Shown: positions 1 to 5,660 of the stretch, in pieces
Layout of the letters: every line of letters starts with the position of its first letter
Position numbering within the stretch: the first letter of the stretch is position 1
Source of the DNA: an uncultured archaeon
Lineage (GTDB): Archaea; Thermoproteota; Nitrososphaeria; Nitrososphaerales; Nitrosopumilaceae
Assembly (NCBI GenBank): GCA_937896495.1
Contig: CALBNQ010000182.1
Span: forward strand, 1-5,660
Direction of reading: 5' to 3'
DNA: 5,660 bases
Position numbers and translations under genes: made by a program
Notes under the pieces: generated by a model
Database searches by the model: none
What the model was told of the DNA's origin: nothing
The model's input: only the letters and a program-made list of their open reading frames with translations

Positions 1-1249
1 CATAACTTGCAGATACTTCTTTAATACAAACTTGGCGCATTATTTTAAATTTACTACCAAATTCACTTTTGAACTCATTTAAATGATTTTTTAAACCATA
101 AACAACTAAACTAAAACCATCTTCATTGTTAACTGGAGTAATTAATTTCACATTTCTAAGTGGACCACTACTTCCATTCATTAATTTAGAATAATGATCA
201 ACAACTCTGTTAACCAAATTTACATCAGTTTCAGCTTTGAATCCAATTAGAAATGCATTTTTTTGATATTTTCTTACCTCATCAATGATTTTTGGAGCTT
301 TTTTAAGCCTGATTACTAGTGATTTTTTGTCACTTTTGATTTTAGATTTAGATTGTTTTTCAGGGGTATAGTCTGAAACTGCTGCAGCCATTATTACAAT
401 ATCCAATTTTTTCTTTAACTCTTTTTTTGTTGCATCAAACATTTCTTTACTTGTTGTAACATTAATCACTTTGATTCCTTTAGATGGTGTTTCATTTCCA
501 GGTCCATACACCAAAGTTACTTTTGCACCTGCAGAAATTAATTCTGAAGCTAGCAATGTTCCTGTTTTTCCGGTACTAAGATTAGTAATTACTCTTACTG
601 GATCAATGTATTCTATTGTTGGTCCTGCAGTCATTAACACTTTTTTGTTCTTTAGTATAGATGAGAATCCAAATTTCTTTAATGTATAATTTAAAACGTC
701 TTCAGGTTCAGGTGCTTTTGCTTTCCCTTCAACTAATTTTGGTGATAAGAATTCAATTTTATTTTTGAGAAATTTTATATTTTTTTTAACAGCAGAATTT
801 TCATACATTGATTCATGCATTGCCAAGCACATTAAAATTGGAATTTTTGATCCAAATCCTACAGTAAGAACAGTTGATACTGGAGTGTCGTCAATACCAT
901 TTGCTAATTTTCCCAATGTATTAGCTGTTCCAGGATATACAATTATCAAATCTGATTGTTTATAATCTGCTAATTTGATATGTTCTAGTTTTCCCGTAAG
1001 TTTTGTAATAACATTATTTCCTGTGGCCCATTTGAAATAATCAGGCTGAATTAATTTTGTTACTGCCTCACTTGTAACACATCTTACATTAGCTCCATGT
1101 CTCATTAGTAATCTTGCAAGCTCTATTGCCTTGTATGCGGCAACACTTCCTGCAACACACAAAACTATTCTTTTTCCAGATAATTCTATCCCATGTGAAT
1201 CAACAATATCTAATGATGGATGATCATTTTTCTTTGATTTACCTGCCAA
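1..1249 (-). CDS. coaBC: Bifunctional phosphopantothenoylcysteine decarboxylase / phosphopantothenate-cysteine ligase, 3' end off the left edge
   Basis: Cytoplasmic flavoprotein of CoA synthesis: it joins 4'-phosphopantothenate to cysteine using a nucleotide triphosphate (CTP in most characterised enzymes), then decarboxylates the product to 4'-phosphopantetheine. 416 codons are visible and the frame is still open at base 1. The CoaC half (about residues 25-185) shows the FMN-fold start GSVAAYKAIEL (34-44), the probable catalytic His90 in EHIKL, PGTANT (106-111, where PATANT is usual) and MHESMY followed by EGKAK. The CoaB half (from about 200) shows TAGPT, TNLSTGKTG with Asn223, AAAVSDY (288-294), the K-rich KSKIK strip and GFKAET (336-341). 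After Asp342 the resemblance to CoaB stops; see findings. The start chosen is TTG at 1247-1249, preceded by GTGA, a partial Shine-Dalgarno match 5 bases away; GTG at 1256-1258 is the alternative. A TAA lies in frame just upstream. It overlaps the end of panB by 11 bases, so it is the last visible gene of the operon. Confidence 0.9.
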   Translation of the reverse strand, partial: MAGKSKKNDHPSLDIVDSHGIELSGKRIVLCVAGSVAAYKAIELARLLMRHGANVRCVTSEAVTKLIQPDYFKWATGNNVITKLTGKLEHIKLADYKQSDLIIVYPGTANTLGKLANGIDDTPVSTVLTVGFGSKIPILMCLAMHESMYENSAVKKNIKFLKNKIEFLSPKLVEGKAKAPEPEDVLNYTLKKFGFSSILKNKKVLMTAGPTIEYIDPVRVITNLSTGKTGTLLASELISAGAKVTLVYGPGNETPSKGIKVINVTTSKEMFDATKKELKKKLDIVIMAAAVSDYTPEKQSKSKIKSDKKSLVIRLKKAPKIIDEVRKYQKNAFLIGFKAETDVNLVNRVVDHYSKLMNGSSGPLRNVKLITPVNNEDGFSLVVYGLKNHLNEFKSEFGSKFKIMRQVCIKEVSASY

Positions 1250-2078
1250 TTTGCTCACGTAATTTTTTTAATTCATCATCACTCATTGAAAACCAATTTT
1301 CTTCAGCAGGAAATGTACCTGTTTGTACTTCCTTTTTGAAGTTCTCAAGAGAATTTACAATATCTGTAGACAAATCCATGTATCTTTTTGCAAATTTTGG
1401 TTTTATTTTTTCATACATTCCTAGTAAATCTTGAATAACCAATACTTGTCCATCACAACCAACACCAGAACCAATTCCAATTGTAGGAATATTGACAGAT
1501 TCTGAAATGATCTCAGCAACTTCATGACTAACCATTTCTAACACGATACTAAACACACCTGCTTCTTCAAGCTCTTTTGCATCCGCAATTAACTTCATTG
1601 CAGTATCTTTTGTTTTTCCTTGAACTTTGTATCCTTGTGAAAGCATTGTTGTTTGTGGTTGTAATCCAATGTGACCCATTACAGGAATCCCAATATCTAC
1701 AATTGCACTAATTGTTTCAGCCATGATTGAACCCCCTTCAAGCTTAATTGCATCAGCTCCTGCCTTGATTAATTTTCCAGAATTAGCAATTGCATTCTCT
1801 ATACTTGCTTGATATGACATGAACGGTAAATCTGCTACTAACAATGAATCATTTCTTGCTCTAGTTACTGCTTCAGTAAACATTATCATTTGATCCATTG
1901 TTACTGGAATTGTATTCTCATAACCAAGCATCACCATTCCTGCACTGTCTCCAACTAACATTACATCAATTCCTGCCTTATCACATAATGATGCTAATGT
2001 GTAATCATAACTAGTAATAACTGAAATTTTCTTTTTATCTTTTTTCATACTAATAATATCTTGAACCGATTTATGCAA
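1239..2078 (-). CDS. panB: 3-methyl-2-oxobutanoate (ketopantoate) hydroxymethyltransferase
   Basis: PanB transfers a hydroxymethyl group from 5,10-methylene-tetrahydrofolate (or the archaeal pterin equivalent) to 2-ketoisovalerate, giving ketopantoate, the first committed step of pantoate synthesis. The 279 residues form a complete (beta/alpha)8 enzyme of usual length. Family landmarks: the N-terminal pattern SVQDIISMK then TSYDY, VGDSAG with metal ligand Asp44, ADLPFMSY with Asp83, AIKLEGG with Lys112 and metal ligand Glu114, GHIGLQPQ (135-142), LEMV with catalytic Glu181, and IGIGSG followed by GQVLV near 200-215. Asp44, Asp83, Glu114 and Glu181 correspond to the E. coli metal and catalytic residues (residue roles from family knowledge). 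The start is TTG: starting at the later in-frame ATG (codon 11) would remove the conserved SVQDIIS segment, and AAGGAGAG lies upstream of the TTG. The first 8 bases overlap the end of the PPS gene and the last 11 overlap coaBC, suggesting translational coupling. Confidence 0.96.
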   Translation of the reverse strand: MHKSVQDIISMKKDKKKISVITSYDYTLASLCDKAGIDVMLVGDSAGMVMLGYENTIPVTMDQMIMFTEAVTRARNDSLLVADLPFMSYQASIENAIANSGKLIKAGADAIKLEGGSIMAETISAIVDIGIPVMGHIGLQPQTTMLSQGYKVQGKTKDTAMKLIADAKELEEAGVFSIVLEMVSHEVAEIISESVNIPTIGIGSGVGCDGQVLVIQDLLGMYEKIKPKFAKRYMDLSTDIVNSLENFKKEVQTGTFPAEENWFSMSDDELKKLREQIGR

Positions 2079-2835
2079 TTTTTGCTCTCCTTGAAAGATT
2101 ATTTTTTATTTGAATTACATTTTCTGTAAGATTTTTTTTATTATTAAAATCATTAACTATCTTCTTTAATGACTTGGGATTTTTTTTAGATAATTTTTTT
2201 GATTCAGAAATCATTACATCAATTGCCCTCGTTATATTATCTACAATTGTAATATTTGCAGTTTGTGAAGTTCTTGAAAGTGGGTTAAGATCAAACGTAA
2301 TTACAATTTTCCCTGCTTTTCTTAATGCAATTGTTCTATCTCCATCTTCTAATGGTACGACAACTACGTCTGCTGCAAAAATTCCATCCTTGTCTACAAT
2401 TCTTCTTGCTGAATCAATTCCTGATAATTTTATTGAATTTTTACTATTTGTACCTAAAATCTCTTTTCCTCCATTATTTTTGAGAGTTTTAATGATTGCA
2501 TTTTTACGTTTTTCATTTGTATAAAACAAATTCACCTCAAGTTTTGCTTTAGTTTGTTTTGAAAGTTTGATGATTTGTTTTGGGCATAAGGCCGCAACAT
2601 TTCCATTAATTGAGATTACTGGCATTTTAGCTAAATGTAGTTGTGCAACTGCTGCTCTTATAGCAAATTTTGCATTTTTACCTGTTTTTTCACCTAATAG
2701 ATAATCAAATGCCTCACCTCTACCTTGCGCCAAAAGTCCTTCTTTTGCAACTAATCCATTATCAAATCCATCAACTAGTTTCTTACGAATTAACAAAGAC
2801 TTGACTCTGGGATGTGATTTTGGAATTAATGACAT
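2071..2835 (-). CDS. 4-phosphopantoate--beta-alanine ligase (archaeal phosphopantothenate synthetase)
   Basis: Archaea-specific enzyme (Pfam family PF02006, formerly DUF137) that condenses 4-phosphopantoate with beta-alanine using ATP to give 4'-phosphopantothenate; with pantoate kinase it replaces bacterial PanC plus PanK. The product is 254 residues from ATG, close to the roughly 260 expected. Recognisable blocks are IPKSHPR at the N-terminus, GRGEAFDYLLGE (38-49), SINGNVAAL (75-83), the SGIDSARRIV stretch (138-147), VPLEDGDRT (160-168) and DLNPLSRTSQTA (182-193). The C-terminal 50 residues are lysine- and asparagine-rich and poorly conserved. I chose ATG at 2833-2835 because the family begins near IPKSHPR; an in-frame TTG at 2842-2844, directly against the stop of the kinase gene, would add three residues. 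The gap to the kinase gene is 9 bases, and the 3' end overlaps panB by 8 bases, so it belongs to the same transcript. Confidence 0.93.
   Translation of the reverse strand: MSLIPKSHPRVKSLLIRKKLVDGFDNGLVAKEGLLAQGRGEAFDYLLGEKTGKNAKFAIRAAVAQLHLAKMPVISINGNVAALCPKQIIKLSKQTKAKLEVNLFYTNEKRKNAIIKTLKNNGGKEILGTNSKNSIKLSGIDSARRIVDKDGIFAADVVVVPLEDGDRTIALRKAGKIVITFDLNPLSRTSQTANITIVDNITRAIDVMISESKKLSKKNPKSLKKIVNDFNNKKNLTENVIQIKNNLSRRAKIA
2085..2092 (-). promoter_or_regulatory. Shine-Dalgarno site of panB, inside the PPS gene
   Basis: On the minus strand this reads AAGGAGAG; the GGAG core ends 8 bases before the TTG start at 2076-2078. It is the only clear ribosome binding site in the window, and it supports the TTG start and re-initiation after PPS. 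The bases also encode Ser-Arg-Arg near the PPS C-terminus, so the match could be partly coincidental. Confidence 0.6.
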
Positions 2836-2844
2836 ATGACTCAA

Positions 2845-3759
2845 TTAATTATTTAGAACTCTTGCTCCAATTTCATCTAATTCTGATTTAATAATAATAC
2901 CTTCGGGATATTTTTCTAAAATTTCTAAGACATTGCTTTCTTCTTCTTTTGTAATCATTGAAAAGACTGTCTCACCAAATAGAGCAATTCCACATTTTAG
3001 ATTATTTTTTGTAAACTCATCAACTAATTTTTGCATTCTTGGAGTCATTACATCAACATAATTTGCAAATTCTAAAGACATATCTTGAAAATGTTCATAA
3101 TTTTTTGATTCTAATAACATGTTTACCATTTTACCTCCTAGACCATTGATTTGAGACAACCTTTCTTTGATGAATTTGTTTGTAGATATTGGTGAAAAAC
3201 AAATCATTAGAATAGAAATTTTTTTTGTAGGAATTTTTTCAACATTACCAATTCCAGGTGCTCCTGGTTTTACACGAATTTCAAAACCACCGTGATATGA
3301 TGCTAATACATCACCTAATCCTGTTTTACAATTAACTTCTGCATTATGTGCAATTTGTCCTATCTTTGTTTTGTCTAATTTTGTTTCAAGTGCTTGATCT
3401 AATGCATATGATAGTGATAATGCAACTGCACTACTAGAACCTAAACCATATCCTACTGGAATTGCAATTTCATGTTTGATATCAAAAAATTTGTCAGAAA
3501 ATTCTCCTAGTTTTAAAAATTCATTTAAAACATATTCTGAAATATCTGTCTTATCTGATTGATATCCTTGTGTTGAAATTTTAAAATTAGATTTTTGATT
3601 ATTTTTTATTTGAATTTCTACTTGTGTAGTGACTCCTTGTTTGATTGAAAAACCTGCACCCATTGAACCCAAATTTTCTAAATTATTTTGATTATCTTCT
3701 AGGTGAGCCTTAAAAAAACCCGTAACATGTGCCGGACAAAATGCTTTTGCCTTCCTCAT
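2845..3759 (-). CDS. Pantoate kinase (archaeal PoK, GHMP kinase superfamily)
   Basis: Phosphorylates pantoate to 4-phosphopantoate with ATP, feeding the synthetase encoded next. The 304-residue length matches archaeal PoK. It has the GHMP layout: N-terminal KAFCPAHVTGFF (5-16, motif 1), the ATP-binding glycine/serine loop VGYGLGSSSA (102-111, motif 2), TGLGDVLASYHGG (146-158) with a probable active-site Asp150, and a C-terminal CGIALFGETVFSM (256-268) in the place of motif 3. Assignment as pantoate kinase rather than homoserine or mevalonate kinase rests on the CPAHVTGFF start and on its position before PPS, PanB and CoaBC. It starts at ATG and is the first gene of the leftward operon. A TATA-like box lies about 28 bases before the ATG and no Shine-Dalgarno site is visible, which fits a leaderless or nearly leaderless mRNA. 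Confidence 0.92.
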   Translation of the reverse strand: MRKAKAFCPAHVTGFFKAHLEDNQNNLENLGSMGAGFSIKQGVTTQVEIQIKNNQKSNFKISTQGYQSDKTDISEYVLNEFLKLGEFSDKFFDIKHEIAIPVGYGLGSSSAVALSLSYALDQALETKLDKTKIGQIAHNAEVNCKTGLGDVLASYHGGFEIRVKPGAPGIGNVEKIPTKKISILMICFSPISTNKFIKERLSQINGLGGKMVNMLLESKNYEHFQDMSLEFANYVDVMTPRMQKLVDEFTKNNLKCGIALFGETVFSMITKEEESNVLEILEKYPEGIIIKSELDEIGARVLNN

Positions 3760-3824
3760 TGATCTAAGTTTAAATTTTACACAAAATATAAGAATATGGA
3801 TTAAATTAATTAAATTAGTATAAA
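3760..3824. promoter_or_regulatory. Divergent promoter region between the CoA operon and the AbrB-PhoU gene
   Basis: This 65-base gap is the longest gene-free stretch in the window and must hold promoters for both directions. It contains the TATA-like box facing the kinase gene and, nearer the regulator, A+T-rich sequence with TTAAATTA at 3801-3808 and again at 3810-3817. TAAATT occurs at 3771, 3802, 3811 and 3821. For the rightward gene no single TATA box stands out; the TTAAATTA repeats or the AATAT at 3793-3797 are candidates. Confidence 0.6.
3783..3792 (-). promoter_or_regulatory. Probable TATA box of the CoA operon
   Basis: The minus strand reads CTTATATTTT, centred about 28 bases upstream of the pantoate kinase ATG (3757-3759). 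Archaeal TATA boxes lie about 26 bases before the transcription start, so transcription should begin at or a few bases before the ATG. The A+T richness of the region makes chance matches easy, so this remains a spacing-based inference. Confidence 0.5.
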
Positions 3825-4805
3825 TTGACTAAATTTATTCGACGCCTACAAAGAATTGGAAGTAGTCTCTTAGTTTCATTACCAAAAGAATGGGTTGATG
3901 CAAATAATCTTGGTAAAAGCAGTCAGGTAGAAATTGAAACTGGACAAGACAATATTTCAATTTCTGCAAATAAAGAAACTAGACCTACAAAAGAACTTCA
4001 AATCACATACCCTCTTCCAAAAGAAGAAAACATTGTAGCTGATATCACAGGAGCTTATCTTTTAGGATATGATATTATTCAAATTAATTCAAAATCAACT
4101 ATCCCTGGACAAGACCGAGAAAAAATTCGTAATTCTATGAGAAGATTAGTTGGAATGGAAATAATTGAAGAAGATGCATCACACATTAACATGCAATTTC
4201 TTTTAGATGCAACAACACTTAATCCAGAAAAAATTCTAAAAAGAATGAGTTCTATCGCACTTGGAATGTATGATGATACATCAAACGGATTAATATTAGA
4301 TGATAAATCAAATTTACAGACATTATCAAATAGAGATGTTGAAGTTAATAGACAATATTTCTTACTTGTTAGATTGATTCGAAGTACATTAGTTGACAAA
4401 AGATTGGCTAATGCATTTAATTTAGAAAACATCGATGTTTTAGATTACAGAGTTGCAGCAAATCTTCTTGAAAATGCAGGTGATTCAATAGTAGAACTTT
4501 CAAATTTTATTTACAATTCTACTTTATCAAAAACTTACACAAAAAAAATTTTTGATGTAGTTAAAAATTTTAATAAATTAGCAGAGAAATCAATAGATGC
4601 TTTTACAAAACCTGATAGACTATTAGCAATTAAAGCAATTTCTTTACATAAACAATATGAAGAAAATCTTAATTCGTTAAAAACTGTATTAGATAGCAAA
4701 AAAGAAATCCCAATTGATTTTTTGGATTTGGTGTATATGTTTGAACGAATTGCACAATCATGGGCAGATGTTGCAGATCTTGTAAAGCCTATTTACAACG
4801 AATAA
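3825..4805 (+). CDS. AbrB-PhoU family phosphate-uptake-type regulator
   Basis: A 326-residue protein with an N-terminal SpoVT/AbrB-like DNA-binding domain (about 3-47: RRLQRIGSSLLVSLPKEWV, then a short beta-hairpin), a middle region (about 58-128) and a C-terminal PhoU-like all-helical region (about 133-322). The PhoU part shows NRDVEVNR (169-176) in the first helical repeat and FERIAQSWADVADL (306-319) in the last. In archaea such fusions are annotated as phosphate uptake regulators, often beside Pst transporters. No transporter is visible here, so the sensed signal is unknown. Start: the only supportable one is TTG at 3825, because TAG lies in frame at 3816-3818 and no other ATG, GTG or TTG occurs before the AbrB core. 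No Shine-Dalgarno site precedes it. It is divergent from the CoA operon and could act on the shared promoter region; that is inference from position. Cytoplasmic, with no membrane segment or signal peptide. Confidence 0.82.
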   Translation: MTKFIRRLQRIGSSLLVSLPKEWVDANNLGKSSQVEIETGQDNISISANKETRPTKELQITYPLPKEENIVADITGAYLLGYDIIQINSKSTIPGQDREKIRNSMRRLVGMEIIEEDASHINMQFLLDATTLNPEKILKRMSSIALGMYDDTSNGLILDDKSNLQTLSNRDVEVNRQYFLLVRLIRSTLVDKRLANAFNLENIDVLDYRVAANLLENAGDSIVELSNFIYNSTLSKTYTKKIFDVVKNFNKLAEKSIDAFTKPDRLLAIKAISLHKQYEENLNSLKTVLDSKKEIPIDFLDLVYMFERIAQSWADVADLVKPIYNE

Positions 4806-5321
4806 TTAATACAATTTCTTTTTTGCAGCATATGTTAGAACCGCACAAATTGTTTTTGAATCTTGAATTTTTCCTGTTTTAATCATGCTTAGTACTTTTT
4901 TCATATCTATTTTCTCAACAGATAGAATTTCATCTTCATCTAGTTTTAAATCTGAAACTTTCTTTAATCCTGAGGCAATAAAACAATGAATTTTCTCTGA
5001 ATTATAGCCAATTGAAGGGTAGTATGTGATTAATGATGTCATTTTTTTTGCTCTATACCCTGTTTCTTCTTCTAATTCTCTGAATGCGCACTTGATTGCT
5101 TTTTCTCTTTTTTCTAATGTTCCTGCAGGAATTTCTAATACATAACCATGAGGATATCTATGTTGTTTTACTAGAATTATTTTTTTATCCTCATCAAAGG
5201 CAAGTATTGCTGCAGCACCTCTGTGATCAATAATTTCACGTTTTATTTTTCTTCCTTCTATTTTTCCTTCATAAACACTAAGACCTAAAATTTTTCCTTC
5301 GTAGATTTTTTCCTTTTTCAC
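4806..5321 (-). CDS. Nudix hydrolase, probable ADP-ribose pyrophosphatase
   Basis: The 171-residue protein carries a perfect Nudix box, GX5EX7REUXEEXGU, from Gly67 to Tyr89, with metal-binding Glu82, Glu85 and Glu86. The preceding LVKQHRYPHGYVLEIPAG (50-67) and the following YYPSIGYNSEKIH (100-112) are typical of ADP-ribose pyrophosphatases (NudF/ADPRase type), which split ADP-ribose to AMP and ribose 5-phosphate. The substrate call is by family pattern; other nucleoside diphosphate sugars are possible. Length fits the family. The start is GTG at 5319-5321; the next in-frame ATG (codon 94) lies beyond the Nudix box, and starting at GTG gives the usual EGKILGLSVYEGK opening. The stop codon is immediately next to that of the AbrB-PhoU gene on the other strand. 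It follows the partial upstream gene by 25 bases on the same strand, so they may be co-transcribed, although a TATA-like element suggests its own promoter. Confidence 0.9.
   Translation of the reverse strand: MKKEKIYEGKILGLSVYEGKIEGRKIKREIIDHRGAAAILAFDEDKKIILVKQHRYPHGYVLEIPAGTLEKREKAIKCAFRELEEETGYRAKKMTSLITYYPSIGYNSEKIHCFIASGLKKVSDLKLDEDEILSVEKIDMKKVLSMIKTGKIQDSKTICAVLTYAAKKKLY
4815..4824 (+). terminator. Possible T-tract terminator of the AbrB-PhoU gene
   Basis: The plus strand reads TTTCTTTTTT ten bases after the TAA stop of the AbrB-PhoU gene. Archaeal RNA polymerase terminates at such U-rich tracts without needing a hairpin. The tract lies inside the 3' end of the convergent Nudix gene, where it encodes lysines, so its presence may reflect coding needs alone. 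Confidence 0.35.
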
Positions 5322-5341
5322 GTTTTTATTCTAAACTGGTT

Positions 5342-5351
5342 ATTATTTAAT
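5342..5351 (-). promoter_or_regulatory. Possible TATA box of the Nudix gene
   Basis: The minus strand reads TTAAATAATA, centred about 26 bases upstream of the GTG start at 5321, overlapping the stop codon of the preceding gene. With no Shine-Dalgarno site in the 25-base gap, a leaderless transcript is plausible. The sequence is simple A/T and could be chance. Confidence 0.35.
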
Positions 5352-5660
5352 TTGTTTGATATGATAAATGTAATTTAGAAGATTTTTTTGAATCAGAAAT
5401 AGCTTTTTCAAACCATTTAACAAAAAATGTAATTTTTTTAGGAATAAACAGATCAGCTGATTCTATATTTTTTAATTCTCTTACTTGCTGTGTTGATTTA
5501 TCCATTTCAAAAATATTTTTACTATACATGAATAAAACAATTTGATTTTTTGCAATAAATGGAATTTGTAAATATAGTTGTGAAAATTTTTTATTTATTT
5601 CTTTTAGTGTTTCTTTTACATCACCTGAAATCCATGTAAGTATTGCATGAGGAATAAACT
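5347..5660 (-). CDS. C-terminal part of an unidentified protein, perhaps a small transcriptional regulator; 5' end off the right edge
   Basis: The frame is open from the right edge to a TAA at 5347-5349, giving 103 residues. An internal ATG at 5527-5529 is not taken as the start because the frame continues upstream without a stop and with protein-like sequence. Visible features: a beginning with FIPHAILTWISGDVKETL, a hydrophobic stretch IPFIAKNQIVLFMYS that looks like a beta-hairpin, then VRELKNIESADLFIPKKI and a Lys/Ser-rich tail. The order beta-alpha-beta-beta, helix, then SADLFI resembles the C-terminal sensing domain of archaeal Lrp/AsnC-like winged-helix regulators, but any DNA-binding domain would be outside the window. 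I do not firmly recognise it. No signal peptide can be judged; the hydrophobic stretch is too short and interrupted to be a convincing membrane helix. It lies 25 bases upstream of the Nudix gene on the same strand. Confidence 0.6.
   Translation of the reverse strand, partial: FIPHAILTWISGDVKETLKEINKKFSQLYLQIPFIAKNQIVLFMYSKNIFEMDKSTQQVRELKNIESADLFIPKKITFFVKWFEKAISDSKKSSKLHLSYQTN

Noticed and set aside
1..223. A simple frameshift explaining the odd CoaBC end
   Set aside because: Reading the other two minus-strand frames gives stop codons within a few codons and no CoaB-like sequence, while the original frame stays open throughout.
471..1434. Plus-strand open frames at 471-689, 765-965 and 1114-1434
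   Set aside because: They lie opposite coaBC and the end of panB, whose minus-strand translations carry clear family motifs; the plus-strand products have no recognisable domain and look like antisense by-products.
2174..2524. Plus-strand 116-codon frame rich in hydrophobic residues
   Set aside because: It is antisense to PPS. The hydrophobic look comes from reading Lys/Asn/Asp-rich codons in reverse, not from a membrane protein.
3819..3824. TATAAA directly before the AbrB-PhoU start as its TATA box
   Set aside because: A start of transcription about 26 bases downstream would fall inside the AbrB domain, past the only usable start codon, so this hexamer is unlikely to be the promoter.
4079..4432. 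Minus-strand 117-codon frame
   Set aside because: It is antisense to the AbrB-PhoU gene, whose domain structure is convincing; no family features appear in the antisense product.
5347..5529. A stand-alone 60-residue protein starting at the ATG at 5527-5529
   Set aside because: The same frame continues without a stop to the right edge with protein-like sequence, so the ATG is most likely an internal methionine of a longer gene.
1..5660. CRISPR arrays, tRNA/rRNA genes, insertion sequences, toxin-antitoxin or defence systems
   Set aside because: No regularly spaced repeats, RNA-gene folds, transposase motifs or terminal inverted repeats were seen; nearly all the sequence is accounted for by six genes.

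Overview
The window looks like a very A+T-rich archaeal genome, most likely an ammonia-oxidising Thaumarchaeota/Nitrososphaerota (Nitrosopumilus-like) lineage. This rests on gene content: pantoate kinase and phosphopantothenate synthetase are the archaea-specific replacements for bacterial PanC and PanK, and they sit beside an AbrB-PhoU regulator of a type common in that phylum. Short or absent leaders, frequent TTG/GTG starts and low G+C agree. The lineage is an inference; no rRNA or other phylogenetic marker is present.

Layout. From 3759 leftward on the minus strand runs a tight four-gene coenzyme A operon: pantoate kinase (PoK), phosphopantothenate synthetase (PPS), ketopantoate hydroxymethyltransferase (PanB), and the bifunctional phosphopantothenoylcysteine decarboxylase / phosphopantothenate-cysteine ligase (CoaBC), which runs off the left edge. 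Genes abut or overlap by a few bases. Together they cover ketoisovalerate to ketopantoate (PanB), pantoate to 4-phosphopantoate (PoK), 4-phosphopantoate plus beta-alanine to 4'-phosphopantothenate (PPS), and on to 4'-phosphopantetheine (CoaBC). The ketopantoate reductase step, the final adenylylation and the dephospho-CoA kinase are not in the window.

A 65-base divergent intergenic region (3760-3824) separates this operon from a plus-strand AbrB-PhoU regulator (3825-4805). That gene meets a minus-strand Nudix hydrolase (4806-5321, probable ADP-ribose pyrophosphatase) tail to tail, with no base between the stop codons. Upstream of the Nudix gene, a minus-strand gene enters from the right edge; only its last 103 codons are visible and its identity is uncertain.

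The region is mostly ordinary housekeeping sequence. I found no mobile element, CRISPR array, RNA gene or novel defence-like system, and no gene-free stretch exceeds 65 bases. The oddest feature is the end of CoaBC: the protein matches the family through the GFKAET motif of the ligase domain, but the last 74 visible residues do not resemble the expected ligase C-terminus. Secondary points are the dominance of non-ATG starts, a similar GAGCAAA-TTG context at two gene junctions, and spaced TAAATT repeats in the divergent promoter region.
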